DNA from: Siccibacter colletis
GTDB lineage: Bacteria; Pseudomonadota; Gammaproteobacteria; Enterobacterales; Enterobacteriaceae
NCBI RefSeq assembly: GCF_000696575.1
Contig: NZ_JMSQ01000039.1
Span: 171,759-235,758 of the forward strand
Reading direction: 5' to 3'
DNA length: 64,000 nt
A program made the position numbers and the translations under genes. Every line of letters starts with the position of its first letter. Positions within the stretch are counted from its first letter, which is position 1. Positions 19,220-30,069 of the stretch are shown piece after piece. Under the pieces are notes generated by a model that saw nothing but the letters and a program-made list of their open reading frames with translations, searched no databases and was not told the origin of the DNA.

Positions 19220-20788
19220 ATGTTAGATATTGTCGAACTGTCGCGCTTACAGTTTGCCTTGACCGCAATGTACCACTTTCTTTTTGTGCCGCTCACGCTG
19301 GGTATGGCGTTCCTGCTGGCCATTATGGAAACGGTCTATGTGCTTTCCGGCAAACAAATCTATAAAGATATGACCAAATTCTGGGGCAAGTTGTTTGGTA
19401 TCAACTTTGCGCTGGGCGTGGCGACCGGTCTGACCATGGAATTCCAGTTCGGAACCAACTGGTCTTATTATTCGCACTATGTGGGTGACATCTTCGGTGC
19501 GCCGCTGGCCATTGAAGGCCTGATGGCGTTCTTCCTCGAATCGACCTTTGTCGGTCTGTTCTTCTTCGGTTGGGATCGCCTGAGCAAAGTACAGCACATG
19601 GCGGTGACCTGGCTGGTAGCGCTTGGCTCTAACCTCTCGGCACTGTGGATCCTGGTGGCGAACGGCTGGATGCAGAACCCTATCGCCTCCGACTTCAACT
19701 TCGAAACCATGCGTATGGAGATGGTGAGCTTCTCCGAGCTGGTACTGAACCCGGTTGCGCAGGTGAAGTTCGTGCACACCGTGGCGGCAGGCTATACCTG
19801 CGGCGCGATGTTTATCCTCGGCATCAGCGCTTACTACCTGCTGCGCGGCCGCGACGTTGCCTTCGCGAAGCGCTCCTTCGCCATTGCTGCCAGCTTCGGT
19901 ATGGCGGCGATCCTCTCTGTTATCGTGCTGGGTGATGAGTCCGGTTACGAAATGGGCGACGTGCAAAAAACCAAACTGGCCGCTATCGAAGCGGAGTGGG
20001 AAACCCAGCCGGCACCGGCGTCGTTTACCCTGTTTGGTATTCCGGATCAGGAGGCGCAGGAGAATAAATTCGCCATTCAGATCCCGTACGCGCTGGGGAT
20101 TATCGCCACCCGTTCCGTTGATACCCCGGTTATCGGTATTAAGGATCTGATGGTGCAGCATGAAGAGCGTATCCGTAACGGTATGAAGGCTTATGCGCTG
20201 CTTGAGCAGCTGCGTGCCGGTTCCACCGATCAGAGCGTGCGCGATGACTTCAACAGCATCAAAAAAGACCTCGGCTATGGTCTGCTGCTGAAACGCTATA
20301 CCCCGAACGTCTCTGACGCTACCGAAGCCCAGATCCAACAGGCGATGAAAGACTCCATCCCACGCGTTGCGCCGCTCTATTTCGCCTTCCGTCTGATGGT
20401 GGCCTGCGGCATCCTGATGCTGCTGATTATCGGCGTCGCGTTCTGGACCGTGATTCGTAACCGCATCGGCGAGAAAAAATGGCTGCTGCGCGCGGCGCTG
20501 TACGGTATCCCGCTGCCGTGGATTGCTATCGAATCAGGCTGGTTTGTTGCCGAATACGGCCGTCAACCCTGGGCTATCGGTGAGGTGCTGCCGACCGCGG
20601 TGGCGAACTCCTCCCTGACCGTCGGCGACCTGCTGTTCTCGATGATCCTGATCTGCGGCCTCTACACGCTGTTTATGATTGCCGAGCTGTTCCTGATGTT
20701 CAAATTTGCACGTCTCGGGCCGAGCAGTCTGAAAACAGGTCGTTATCACTACGAGCAGTCCACCGTGGCTACTCAGCCGGCACGCTAA
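19220..20788 (+). CDS. cydA: cytochrome bd-I ubiquinol oxidase subunit I
   Basis: 522 residues from ATG 19220, with GGAG nine bases upstream; an in-frame extension back to 19181 has no family support. A nine-helix membrane protein. His19 (haem b595 ligand, [12 protein letters not shown]) and the quinol-binding Q-loop, including the [19 protein letters not shown] stretch, are in place, as is the GRQPW motif. It oxidises ubiquinol and reduces oxygen with high affinity without pumping protons. First gene of cydAB-cydX-ybgE. Confidence 0.98.
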   Translation: MLDIVELSRLQFALTAMYHFLFVPLTLGMAFLLAIMETVYVLSGKQIYKDMTKFWGKLFGINFALGVATGLTMEFQFGTNWSYYSHYVGDIFGAPLAIEGLMAFFLESTFVGLFFFGWDRLSKVQHMAVTWLVALGSNLSALWILVANGWMQNPIASDFNFETMRMEMVSFSELVLNPVAQVKFVHTVAAGYTCGAMFILGISAYYLLRGRDVAFAKRSFAIAASFGMAAILSVIVLGDESGYEMGDVQKTKLAAIEAEWETQPAPASFTLFGIPDQEAQENKFAIQIPYALGIIATRSVDTPVIGIKDLMVQHEERIRNGMKAYALLEQLRAGSTDQSVRDDFNSIKKDLGYGLLLKRYTPNVSDATEAQIQQAMKDSIPRVAPLYFAFRLMVACGILMLLIIGVAFWTVIRNRIGEKKWLLRAALYGIPLPWIAIESGWFVAEYGRQPWAIGEVLPTAVANSSLTVGDLLFSMILICGLYTLFMIAELFLMFKFARLGPSSLKTGRYHYEQSTVATQPAR

Positions 20789-20803
20789 GACAGGAGTCGT
20801 CAA

Positions 20804-21943
20804 ATGATTGATTATGAAGTATTGCGTTTTATCTGGTGGCTGCTGGTCGGCATTCTGCTGATTGGTTTTGCGGTCACTGACGGCTTCGACATGGGCGTGG
20901 GGATGCTGTCGCGCATCATCGGCCGCAACGACGTTGAACGCCGCATTATGGTTAACTCCATTGCTCCGCACTGGGACGGCAACCAGGTATGGCTCATCAC
21001 CGCAGGCGGCGCGCTGTTCGCTGCCTGGCCGATGGTGTACGCCGCTGCCTTCTCGGGTTTCTACGTGGCGATGATCCTGGTGCTGGCCTCGCTGTTTTTC
21101 CGTCCGGTCGGTTTTGACTACCGCTCGAAGATTGAAGATATGCGCTGGCGCAACATGTGGGACTGGGGCATCTTCATCGGCAGCTTCGTGCCGCCGCTGG
21201 TGATTGGCGTGGCGTTCGGTAACCTGCTGCAGGGTGTACCGTTCCACATCGATTCCGATCTGCGTCTGTTCTACACCGGTAATTTCTTCCAGCTGCTCAA
21301 TCCATTTGGTCTGCTGGCGGGTGTGGTGAGCGTATCCATGATCCTGGCGCAGGGTGCGACCTACCTGCAGATTCGTACCGTCGGTGAAGTTCACCTGCGC
21401 TCACGCGCCGTGGCGCAGATTGCCGCGCTGGTGATGATGGTCTGCTTTGCGCTGGCAGGTGTCTGGGTGATGTACGGCATCGATGGCTACGTGGTGACCT
21501 CGGAACTGAACCGTTATGCGGCGTCTAATCCGCTGAATAAAGAGGTGGCGCGTCAGGCGGGTGCCTGGTTCACCAACTTCAACAACATGCCTGTACTGTG
21601 GGCGATCCCGGCGCTGGGTGTTGCACTGCCGCTGCTGACCGTGCTGTGTTCACGCATTGAGAAGGGTGCCTGGGCGTTCCTGTTCTCCTCGTTGACGCTG
21701 GCCTGCGTTATCCTGACTGCCGGTATCGCGATGTTCCCGTTCGTGATGCCGTCCAGCACCATGATGAACGCCAGCCTGACCATGTGGGATGCGACTTCCA
21801 CCCAGCGCACGCTGAACCTCATGACCTGGGTTGCCGCGGTGTTTGTTCCGATCATTCTTCTGTACTCCGCCTGGTGTTACTGGAAGATGTTCGGTCGCAT
21901 CACCAAAGAACATATCGAAAGCAACACCCACTCTCTTTACTAA
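20804..21943 (+). CDS. cydB: cytochrome bd-I ubiquinol oxidase subunit II
   Basis: 379 residues, the E. coli length. A membrane protein with the conserved DGFDMGVGML and APHWDGNQVWLITAGGALFAAWP segments, which contain the acidic residues of the proton path. Pairs with CydA. CAGGAG precedes the ATG. It is followed after 14 bases by cydX. Confidence 0.98.
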   Translation: MIDYEVLRFIWWLLVGILLIGFAVTDGFDMGVGMLSRIIGRNDVERRIMVNSIAPHWDGNQVWLITAGGALFAAWPMVYAAAFSGFYVAMILVLASLFFRPVGFDYRSKIEDMRWRNMWDWGIFIGSFVPPLVIGVAFGNLLQGVPFHIDSDLRLFYTGNFFQLLNPFGLLAGVVSVSMILAQGATYLQIRTVGEVHLRSRAVAQIAALVMMVCFALAGVWVMYGIDGYVVTSELNRYAASNPLNKEVARQAGAWFTNFNNMPVLWAIPALGVALPLLTVLCSRIEKGAWAFLFSSLTLACVILTAGIAMFPFVMPSSTMMNASLTMWDATSTQRTLNLMTWVAAVFVPIILLYSAWCYWKMFGRITKEHIESNTHSLY

Positions 21944-21957
21944 GTCAGGAGCTGAAT

Positions 21958-22071
21958 ATGTGGTACTTCGCATGGATTCTGGGAACGCTGCTGGCGTGTG
22001 CGTTTGGCATCATCACCGCGCTGGCGCTTGAGCACGTTGAAGCCGCCAAAGCCGGTAAAGAAGAACACTGA
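21958..22071 (+). CDS. cydX: cytochrome bd-I small subunit CydX
   Basis: A 37-residue single-span membrane peptide starting MWYFAWILGTLLACAFG and ending KEEH, almost the same as E. coli CydX. It stabilises the haems of the bd-I oxidase. TCAGGAG precedes the ATG, and its TGA shares one base with the ybgE ATG. It is easily missed because of its size. Confidence 0.96.
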   Translation: MWYFAWILGTLLACAFGIITALALEHVEAAKAGKEEH

Positions 22072-22364
22072 TGAATAAGCTTATCGCGACGTTATATGCG
22101 GTAATGGATAAGAGCCCGTTAAGGGCTCTTTCCTTAGTGATGGCGCTGGTGCTGGCGGGCTGCATGTTCTGGGACCCGTCACGTTTTGCCGCCAAAACTA
22201 GCGGGCTTGAGATCTGGCAAGGTTTCCTGCTGATGTGGGCGGTGTGCGCCGGGGTGATCCACGGCGTCGGTTTTCGTCCGCGTGCGGTCGTGTGGCAGGG
22301 GATTTTCTGCCCGCTTATCGCCGATCTGGTGCTGCTTGCCGGGCTGGTTTTTTTCTTCCTGTAA
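22071..22364 (+). CDS. ybgE: cyd operon protein YbgE
   Basis: 97 residues, the E. coli length, with three predicted membrane segments (RALSLVMALVLAGCMFW; GFLLMWAVCAGVIHGVGF; GIFCPLIADLVLLAGLVFFFL). Overlaps cydX by one base, so it is translated with the oxidase subunits. Its exact role is unsettled; in the family it is linked to bd oxidase assembly. A 194-bp gap, probably holding the tol-pal promoter, follows. Confidence 0.93.
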   Translation: MNKLIATLYAVMDKSPLRALSLVMALVLAGCMFWDPSRFAAKTSGLEIWQGFLLMWAVCAGVIHGVGFRPRAVVWQGIFCPLIADLVLLAGLVFFFL

Positions 22365-22558
22365 CCCCCTTTCTCAACAGGCTGATATCGGCAGTATGAA
22401 TCTGCGATTCCGGTCGCAAAATACTGTCGGTAATCCGCCTGCAACTCCTGCTTTCACAAGCCTGGAAATATTTACTCTCCGTTTACCTGAACCCATTCCA
22501 AACCCCTGACAGCTTGCGTATAGTAGCGAAGTTTTGAATTGCATTACCGGGATGTAGA

Positions 22559-23655
<1,097 letters not shown>

Positions 23656-23658
23656 GAG

Positions 23659-24087
23659 ATGGCCAGAACACGTGGACGTGGTCGCCGTGAACTGAAGTCC
23701 GAAATCAACATCGTGCCACTGCTGGACGTGTTGCTGGTGCTGCTGCTCATTTTTATGGCAACAGCGCCCATCATTACCCAGAGCGTGGAAGTCGATCTTC
23801 CGGACGCGACCGATTCGCAAACCGTAAGCGCGAACGATAACCCGCCGGTCATTATTGAAGTATCCGGCGTGGGCCAGTACAGCGTGGTGGTGGAGAAAGA
23901 TCGTCTCGATCAGCTGCCTTCAGAGCAGGTGATTGCCGAAGCGCAGCGCCGCCTGCAGGAAAACCCGAAAACGGTATTCCTGATCGGCGGAGCGAAAGAG
24001 GTGCCTTACGATGAAATCATCAAGGCGCTGAACCTGTTGCACCAGGCTGGCGTGAAATCCGTCGGCCTGATGACGCAGCCGATCTAA
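23659..24087 (+). CDS. tolR: Tol-Pal system protein TolR
   Basis: 142 residues, the E. coli length. ExbD family with a single N-terminal membrane helix containing the essential Asp in VPLLDVLLVLLLIFMATAP. The periplasmic domain ends KALNLLHQAGVKSVGLMTQPI. It works with TolQ in the inner-membrane motor that drives TolA. Confidence 0.97.
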   Translation: MARTRGRGRRELKSEINIVPLLDVLLVLLLIFMATAPIITQSVEVDLPDATDSQTVSANDNPPVIIEVSGVGQYSVVVEKDRLDQLPSEQVIAEAQRRLQENPKTVFLIGGAKEVPYDEIIKALNLLHQAGVKSVGLMTQPI

Positions 24088-24123
24088 GCACGCTTACCAG
24101 ACGAACAGTGACGGAAACCGAGA

Positions 24124-25338
24124 GTGTCAAAGGCTACCGAAGAAAACAGCAAGCTTAAACGCGCGATAATTATTTCCGGTGTTCTGCATGTGATCCTTTT
24201 TGCACTGCTGATCTGGAGCTCGTTCGATGAGCATATTGAAGCATCCGCGGGCGGTGGCGGCGGGTCTGCTATAGATGCGGTGATGGTCGATCCAGGCGCC
24301 GTGGTTCAGCAGCATAATCGTGAACAGCAGCAGCAGGCCAGCGCGCAGCGTGCGGCGGAGCAGCGTGAAAAACAGGCTCAGCAGCAGGCAGAAGAGCTTC
24401 GTGAGAAGCAGGCCGCCGAGCAGCAGCGCATCAAAGAGATAGAGAAGCAGCGGCTTGAGGCGCAGGAGCAGGCGCGCCAGCAGGCCGAGCAGCAGAAACA
24501 GGCTGAAGCGGCAACCAAACGCGCGCAGGAGCAGCAGAAGCAGGCGGAAGAGGCGGCAGCGAAAGCCGCAGCCGATGCTAAAGCGAAGGCCGACGCACAG
24601 GCAAAAGCGGCAGCAGACGCCGCGAAGAAAGCCGAAGCGGACGCTCAGAAAAAAGCAGCCGCCGAGGCGGCGAAGAAAGCGGCCGAAGCCGAAAAGGCCG
24701 CAGCTGACGCCGCCGCGAAGAAAGCCAAACAGGACGCCGAGAAGAAAGCCGCTGCCGAAGCGGCTAAGCAGGCGGCCGCTGAAAAAGCCGCTGCCGAGAA
24801 AGCTGCGGCAGCGGAAAAAGCCGCCGCTGCGAAAGCAGCAGCAGCCGAGAAGGCCGCCGCCGAGAAGAAAGCCGCTGCGGATGCGAAGAAAAAAGCCGCC
24901 GCTGAGAAAGCGGCAGCTGAAAAGGCCGCTGCGGCCAAAGCGGCTGAGGGCGTGGACGATCTGTTCGGCGACCTCAGCTCCGGTAAGAATGCACCTAAAA
25001 CAGGCGGTGGAGCGAAAGGAAATAATGCTTCACCTGCCGGAACGGGTAACACTAAAAACAGCGGTGCGTCGGGCGCGGATATCAGTAACTATGCCGGGCA
25101 GATTAAGTCTGCCATCGAAAGCAAGTTTTACGATGCGGCGTCGTACTCGGGTAAAACCTGTACGCTGCGCGTGAAGCTGGCACCGGACGGTTTACTGCTC
25201 GATATCCAGTCTGAGGGCGGTGACCCTGCGCTCTGCCAGGCCGCAATTTCTGCGGCACGTCAGGCGAGGATACCGAAGCCACCAAGCCAGGCTGTCTATG
25301 AAGTGTTCAAAAATGCACCGCTGGACTTCAAACCATGA
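24124..25338 (+). CDS. tolA: Tol-Pal system inner-membrane linker TolA
   Basis: 404 residues from GTG 24124, as in E. coli (421 there; the length difference lies mostly in the helical domain). An N-terminal membrane anchor with the conserved Ser-His motif (ISGVLHVILFALLIW) is followed by a Gly-rich hinge, then ~220 residues of Ala/Lys/Glu repeats forming a long periplasmic helix, and a globular C-terminal domain (GADISNYAGQIKSAIESKFYD to the end) that contacts TolB and Pal and is the port for colicins and filamentous phage. The repeat tract explains the long shadow frames on both strands. Confidence 0.97.
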   Translation: MSKATEENSKLKRAIIISGVLHVILFALLIWSSFDEHIEASAGGGGGSAIDAVMVDPGAVVQQHNREQQQQASAQRAAEQREKQAQQQAEELREKQAAEQQRIKEIEKQRLEAQEQARQQAEQQKQAEAATKRAQEQQKQAEEAAAKAAADAKAKADAQAKAAADAAKKAEADAQKKAAAEAAKKAAEAEKAAADAAAKKAKQDAEKKAAAEAAKQAAAEKAAAEKAAAAEKAAAAKAAAAEKAAAEKKAAADAKKKAAAEKAAAEKAAAAKAAEGVDDLFGDLSSGKNAPKTGGGAKGNNASPAGTGNTKNSGASGADISNYAGQIKSAIESKFYDAASYSGKTCTLRVKLAPDGLLLDIQSEGGDPALCQAAISAARQARIPKPPSQAVYEVFKNAPLDFKP

Positions 25339-25346
25339 GTTACACT

Positions 25347-25369
25347 TTTCCCCCATGAACCGGGGGAAA
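25347..25369 (+). other. hairpin between tolA and tolB
   Basis: TTTCCCCC (25347-25354) pairs with GGGGGAAA (25362-25369) just after the tolA stop, in a 131-bp gap. No T tract follows, so it is more likely an RNA stability element than a terminator; a promoter for tolB-pal-cpoB may lie downstream. Confidence 0.45.
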
Positions 25370-25469
25370 GTTCTCCGGTTAACCCCGACGCGGTAACAGT
25401 GTAGTCAATTTGAGTTTGTTAACATTCTGCTAAATTATCGTGGCTGTGCGCCTTGATAAGGGAGATATG

Positions 25470-26762
25470 ATGAAGCAGGCATTACGAGTAGCATTTGGTT
25501 TTCTGATGCTGTGGGCAGCGGTGCTGCACGCAGAGGTGCGCATTGAGATCACCCAGGGTGTGGATTCTGCACGCCCTATCGGTGTCGTGCCGTTCCAGTG
25601 GGCTGGTCCTGGTGCCGCGCCGGAAGATATCGGCGGCATCGTTGGCGCTGACTTACGCAACAGCGGTAAATTTAACCCGCTCGATCGTTCTCGCCTGCCG
25701 CAGCAGCCTGGCACCGCTCAGGAAGTGCAGCCTGCGGCCTGGTCTGCGCTGGGTATTGATGCAGTCGTCGTAGGGCAGGTCACGCCTAACCCGGATGGCA
25801 GCTACAACGTGGCTTATCAGCTGGTGGATACCGGCGGTGCGCCGGGTACTGTGCTCGCGCAAAACAACTTTAAAGTGAACAAGCAGTGGCTGCGCTATGC
25901 CGGTCATACTGCCAGCGATGAAGTGTTCGAGAAGCTGACCGGCATCAAGGGCGCGTTCCGTACCCGTATTGCCTACGTGGTACAGACTAACGGCGGCCAG
26001 TTCCCGTATGAGCTGCGCGTCTCCGACTACGACGGTTACAACCAGTTCGTGGTTCACCGTTCGCCGCAGCCGCTGATGTCACCGGCCTGGTCTCCGGACG
26101 GCAGCAAAGTTGCCTACGTGACCTTCGAAAGCGGTCGTTCTGCGCTGGTTATCCAGACGCTGGCCAACGGTGCGGTGCGTCAGGTTGCTTCTTTCCCGCG
26201 TCACAACGGTGCGCCGTCCTTCTCACCTGACGGTACCAAGCTGGCGTTTGCGCTCTCTAAAACCGGCAGCCTGAACCTCTACGTGATGGATATCGGCTCT
26301 GGTCAGATTCGTCAGGTCACTGACGGACGCAGCAACAATACTGAACCGACCTGGTTCCCGGACAGCCAGACCCTGGCCTATACCTCTGACCAGGCGGGTC
26401 GTCCTCAGGTTTATAAAGTGAGCATCAACGGCGGTACTCCGCAGCGTCTGACCTGGGAAGGCTCTCAGAACCAGGATGCGGATGTCAGCTCTGACGGGAA
26501 ATTCCTGGTGATGGTCAGCTCCAACGGCGGTGCACAACACATCGCTAAACAAGATCTGGTGAGCGGTGGCGTACAAACTTTATCGTCAACGTTCCTGGAT
26601 GAAACGCCAAGTCTGGCACCGAACGGCACTATGGTTATCTACAGCTCTTCTCAGGGGATGGGATCCGTGCTGAATTTGGTCTCTACAGATGGGCGTTTCA
26701 AAGCGCGTCTTCCGGCAACTGATGGTCAGGTTAAATCCCCGGCCTGGTCGCCGTATCTGTAA
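25470..26762 (+). CDS. tolB: Tol-Pal system beta-propeller protein TolB
   Basis: 430 residues from ATG 25470, with GGAG a few bases upstream; a second ATG directly before it (25467) is also possible. A signal peptide ([21 protein letters not shown]) is followed by an N-terminal alpha/beta domain and a six-bladed propeller of repeated [21 protein letters not shown] motifs. It is periplasmic and binds Pal and TolA in a cycle that recruits Pal to the septum. Confidence 0.97.
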   Translation: MKQALRVAFGFLMLWAAVLHAEVRIEITQGVDSARPIGVVPFQWAGPGAAPEDIGGIVGADLRNSGKFNPLDRSRLPQQPGTAQEVQPAAWSALGIDAVVVGQVTPNPDGSYNVAYQLVDTGGAPGTVLAQNNFKVNKQWLRYAGHTASDEVFEKLTGIKGAFRTRIAYVVQTNGGQFPYELRVSDYDGYNQFVVHRSPQPLMSPAWSPDGSKVAYVTFESGRSALVIQTLANGAVRQVASFPRHNGAPSFSPDGTKLAFALSKTGSLNLYVMDIGSGQIRQVTDGRSNNTEPTWFPDSQTLAYTSDQAGRPQVYKVSINGGTPQRLTWEGSQNQDADVSSDGKFLVMVSSNGGAQHIAKQDLVSGGVQTLSSTFLDETPSLAPNGTMVIYSSSQGMGSVLNLVSTDGRFKARLPATDGQVKSPAWSPYL

Positions 26763-26785
26763 TAATAAAATACTGATAATTTTAA

Positions 26786-27319
<534 letters not shown>

Positions 27320-27328
27320 GAGAATTGC

Positions 27329-28129
27329 ATGAGCAGTAACTTCAGACATCTCGTAATGGGTCTGTCGTTACTGGTTGGCGTAGCGGCCCCCTGGGCCGCT
27401 ACTGCCCAGGCGCCAATCAGTAATGTAGGCTCAGGCTCGGTTGAAGACCGTGTCACGCAACTTGAGCGTATTTCCAATGCGCACAGCCAGCTGCTTACGC
27501 AGCTTCAACAACAGCTTTCCGATAATCAGGCCGACATTGATTCGCTGCGCGGTCAGATTCAGGAGAGTCAGTACCAGCTCAATCAGGTGGTAGAGCGCCA
27601 GAAGCAAATTTTATTGCAGATGGACAGCCTGAACAGCGGAGCAGCAGCCGGTGCCGCACCTGCTGCCGGTGCTGACGCTCAGAGTAACGCCGGTGGCGTA
27701 GCCACCGATGGTCAGCAGGCTGCCGCGCCTGCTACCGGTGCGCCGGTACAGAGCGGTGACGCCAATACCGACTACAACGCTGCGTTTGCCCTGGTGCAGG
27801 ACAAGTCCCGCCAGGATGACGCTATCGCCGCGTTCCAGAATTTTGTGAAAAAGTACCCGGATTCAACCTATCAGCCGAACGCTAACTACTGGCTGGGGCA
27901 GTTGAATTACAACAAGGGGAAAAAGGACGATGCGGCGTATTACTTTGCCTCGGTGGTTAAGAATTACCCGAAATCGCCTAAAGCGCCGGACGCTATGCTG
28001 AAGGTCGGCGTTATCATGCAGGACAAAGGTGACGCGGCAAAAGCCAAAGCGGTTTACCAACAGGTGATCAGCAAGTACCCTGGCACCGAAGGCGCCAAAC
28101 AGGCTCAAAAACGCTTAAATGCGATGTAA
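27329..28129 (+). CDS. cpoB: cell-division coordinator CpoB (YbgF)
   Basis: 266 residues (E. coli 263). A signal peptide ends at WAATAQA. An N-terminal trimerising coiled coil (QLERISNAHSQLLTQLQQQL and on) is followed by a Gly/Ala/Gln-rich linker and C-terminal tetratricopeptide-type repeats (DYNAAFALVQDKSRQDDAIAAF; NYWLGQLNYNKGKKDDAAYYF). Periplasmic; it couples peptidoglycan synthesis by PBP1B to Tol-driven outer-membrane constriction. Last gene of the tol-pal operon, 9 bases after pal. Confidence 0.95.
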   Translation: MSSNFRHLVMGLSLLVGVAAPWAATAQAPISNVGSGSVEDRVTQLERISNAHSQLLTQLQQQLSDNQADIDSLRGQIQESQYQLNQVVERQKQILLQMDSLNSGAAAGAAPAAGADAQSNAGGVATDGQQAAAPATGAPVQSGDANTDYNAAFALVQDKSRQDDAIAAFQNFVKKYPDSTYQPNANYWLGQLNYNKGKKDDAAYYFASVVKNYPKSPKAPDAMLKVGVIMQDKGDAAKAKAVYQQVISKYPGTEGAKQAQKRLNAM

Positions 28130-28292
28130 TGCCTGGTGCATGACCAGATGCCGTTGGTTTTCTGGTCGTGCCGCCTGAAACGTAAGCAGTTAACCCGTTT
28201 CGACGGAAATAGTTGTTGCGCCATAATCTTAAATCAGTAATATATGCCGCCGTTGCCACGGGATGCGAAGCAAGCCTGAGGTGACGAAAAGT

Positions 28293-28368
28293 GGGTCGTT
28301 AGCTCAGTTGGTAGAGCAGTTGACTTTTAATCAATTGGTCGCAGGTTCGAATCCTGCACGACCCACCA
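28293..28368 (+). tRNA. tRNA-Lys (anticodon TTT), copy 1
   Basis: 76 bases with a complete cloverleaf: acceptor GGGTCGT/ACGACCC, D-loop AGCTCAGTTGGTAGAGC, anticodon loop CTTTTAA (TTT), T-arm GCAGGTTCGAATCCTGC, encoded CCA. First of five tRNAs in an array after cpoB, matching the E. coli lysT-valT-lysW position. Confidence 0.98.
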
Positions 28369-28394
28369 CTAACAGAAGTATCCAGCGCAGTATT

Positions 28395-28470
28395 GGGTGA
28401 TTAGCTCAGCTGGGAGAGCACCTCCCTTACAAGGAGGGGGTCGGCGGTTCGATCCCGTCATCACCCACCA
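28395..28470 (+). tRNA. tRNA-Val (anticodon TAC)
   Basis: 76 bases: acceptor GGGTGAT/ATCACCC, anticodon loop CTTACAA (TAC), T-arm GGCGGTTCGATCCCGTC, encoded CCA. The only valine tRNA in the array, 26 bases after the first tRNA-Lys. Confidence 0.98.
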
Positions 28471-28473
28471 TCC

Positions 28474-28549
28474 GGGTCGTTAGCTCAGTTGGTAGAGCAG
28501 TTGACTTTTAATCAATTGGTCGCAGGTTCGAATCCTGCACGACCCACCA
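28474..28549 (+). tRNA. tRNA-Lys (anticodon TTT), copy 2
   Basis: Identical to copy 1 over all 76 bases, only 3 bases after the tRNA-Val CCA. That short spacing implies processing from a common precursor. Confidence 0.98.
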
Positions 28550-28600
28550 CTTTCTGAGTGGTGTCCGGAAAAGCATTAACTTCGAAGTCATTACCCGAAT

Positions 28601-28676
28601 GGGTCGTTAGCTCAGTTGGTAGAGCAGTTGACTTTTAATCAATTGGTCGCAGGTTCGAGCCCTGCACGACCCACCA
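28601..28676 (+). tRNA. tRNA-Lys (anticodon TTT), copy 3, T-loop variant
   Basis: Same as the other copies except in the T loop, which reads TTCGAGC instead of TTCGAAT (two adjacent substitutions at about positions 59 and 60). Both changes keep a purine then a pyrimidine, so folding should be unaffected. CCA is encoded. Confidence 0.97.
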
Positions 28677-28711
28677 CTTCGAAGCGCATCACCTCAGTAG
28701 TACCCCAGTAT

Positions 28712-28787
28712 GGGTCGTTAGCTCAGTTGGTAGAGCAGTTGACTTTTAATCAATTGGTCGCAGGTTCGAATCCTGCACGACCCACCA
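28712..28787 (+). tRNA. tRNA-Lys (anticodon TTT), copy 4
   Basis: Identical to copies 1 and 2, with encoded CCA. Last tRNA of the array; a strong terminator follows within 10 bases. No integrase or attachment-site duplication is seen next to it. Confidence 0.98.
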
Positions 28788-28791
28788 GTGT

Positions 28792-28818
28792 AAAAAGGCG
28801 CCCTAAAGGCGCCTTTTT
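28792..28818 (+). terminator. terminator of the tRNA operon
   Basis: AAAAAGGCGCC (28792-28802) with GGCGCCTTTTT (28808-28818): a 6-bp GC core extended by A-T pairs and ending in five T. It closes the tRNA array. Confidence 0.93.
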
Positions 28819-28891
28819 GCTATCTGCGATTCATCAAACCTTCTCAACCCGTCTATTTTCCCCACGACAATCATCCCGCCATCAGTTATCT

Positions 28892-28909
28892 TGTTTAGCA
28901 TACGAAACA
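28892..28909. promoter_or_regulatory. NadR operator of nadA
   Basis: TGTTTA-N6-GAAACA matches the NadR box TGTTTA-N6-TAAACA at 11 of 12 arm positions, 75 bases before the nadA start. It would repress nadA-pnuC when NAD is plentiful. Confidence 0.75.
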
Positions 28910-28983
28910 AAACCGCCCGTTCACAGGCGCTGATTCGCGTACACTACGGGTTTTCGGTTAAGTCAACAAAACGAGAAAGCAAG

Positions 28984-30045
28984 ATGAGCGTCATGTTTGA
29001 CCCGGAAACGGCGATTTACCCGTTTCCAACCAAGCCGGTGCCGCTGAGCGCGGATGAGAAGCAGTTTTACCGCGAGAAGATCAAACGCCTGCTGAAAGCG
29101 CGTAATGCCGTCATGGTGGCGCACTATTACACCGACCCTGAGATCCAGGCGCTGGCGGAGGAGACCGGCGGCTGTATCTCCGACTCGCTGGAGATGGCGC
29201 GCTTCGGGGCCAACCACGCGGCCTCGACGCTGCTGGTCGCTGGCGTGCGCTTTATGGGTGAGACGGCAAAGATCCTCAGCCCGGAAAAAACCATCCTGAT
29301 GCCAACCCTTGATGCCGAATGCTCGCTCGATCTCGGCTGTCCGATTGATGAATTCACCGCCTTTTGCGATGCGCATCCCGACCGTACCGTGGTGGTCTAT
29401 GCCAATACGTCTGCCGCCGTGAAGGCGCGCGCAGACTGGGTTGTCACCTCCAGCATTGCCGTTGAGCTGATTGAACATCTCGACAGCCTCGGGGAGAAAA
29501 TTATCTGGGCACCGGATCGCCATCTCGGGAGCTACGTGCAGAAGCAGACCGGCGCTGACATCCTGTGCTGGCAGGGCGCCTGCATCGTGCATGACGAGTT
29601 CAAAACTCAGGCGCTGGCGCGTATGAAGGGATTGTATCCCGAGGCTGCCGTGCTGGTGCACCCTGAGTCTCCGCAGGCGATCGTCGATATGGCAGATGCG
29701 GTAGGCTCTACCAGCCAGCTGATTGCCGCCGCAAAAAAACTTCCGCACCAGCAGCTTATCGTGGCTACCGATCGCGGTATTTTTTATAAGATGCAGCAGG
29801 CGTGCCCGGAGAAGACGCTGCTTGAGGCACCCACCGCGGGCGAAGGTGCCACCTGTCGCAGCTGCGCCCATTGTCCGTGGATGGCCATGAACGGCCTTAA
29901 AGCGATTGCTGAAGCGCTGGAGCAGGGCGGCGCGGTGCATGAGATACAGGTTGACGCCGCACTGCGTGAAGGGGCGTTGAAGCCGCTTAACCGCATGCTG
30001 GATTTTGCGGTTACACTTCGACTTTCGACCAAAGGCAACGCGTAG
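28984..30045 (+). CDS. nadA: quinolinate synthase A
   Basis: 353 residues from ATG 28984 ([15 protein letters not shown]), the conserved family start; an in-frame extension to 28891 would run over the NadR operator and is rejected. It condenses iminoaspartate with dihydroxyacetone phosphate to quinolinate for NAD synthesis, using a [4Fe-4S] cluster. The cluster cysteines are expected in [15 protein letters not shown] and [10 protein letters not shown]. It is probably cotranscribed with pnuC, 24 bases downstream. Confidence 0.97.
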   Translation: MSVMFDPETAIYPFPTKPVPLSADEKQFYREKIKRLLKARNAVMVAHYYTDPEIQALAEETGGCISDSLEMARFGANHAASTLLVAGVRFMGETAKILSPEKTILMPTLDAECSLDLGCPIDEFTAFCDAHPDRTVVVYANTSAAVKARADWVVTSSIAVELIEHLDSLGEKIIWAPDRHLGSYVQKQTGADILCWQGACIVHDEFKTQALARMKGLYPEAAVLVHPESPQAIVDMADAVGSTSQLIAAAKKLPHQQLIVATDRGIFYKMQQACPEKTLLEAPTAGEGATCRSCAHCPWMAMNGLKAIAEALEQGGAVHEIQVDAALREGALKPLNRMLDFAVTLRLSTKGNA

Positions 30046-30069
30046 AAATGATTACGCTTCGGGGAACTC

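Noticed and set aside
22282-22509. Open frame overlapping the end of ybgE and the gap before ybgC
   Set aside because: Out of frame with ybgE, no ribosome site, and no resemblance to known proteins; the gap more likely holds the tol-pal promoter.
24124-25338. Tandem repeats in tolA as a mobile or CRISPR-like array
   Set aside because: The repetition is codon-level Ala/Lys/Glu periodicity of the TolA helical domain, normal for the family.
28293-28818. Possible integration site of a genomic island at the tRNA array
   Set aside because: No integrase, no partial tRNA repeat outside the array, and core genes on both sides in the E. coli order.
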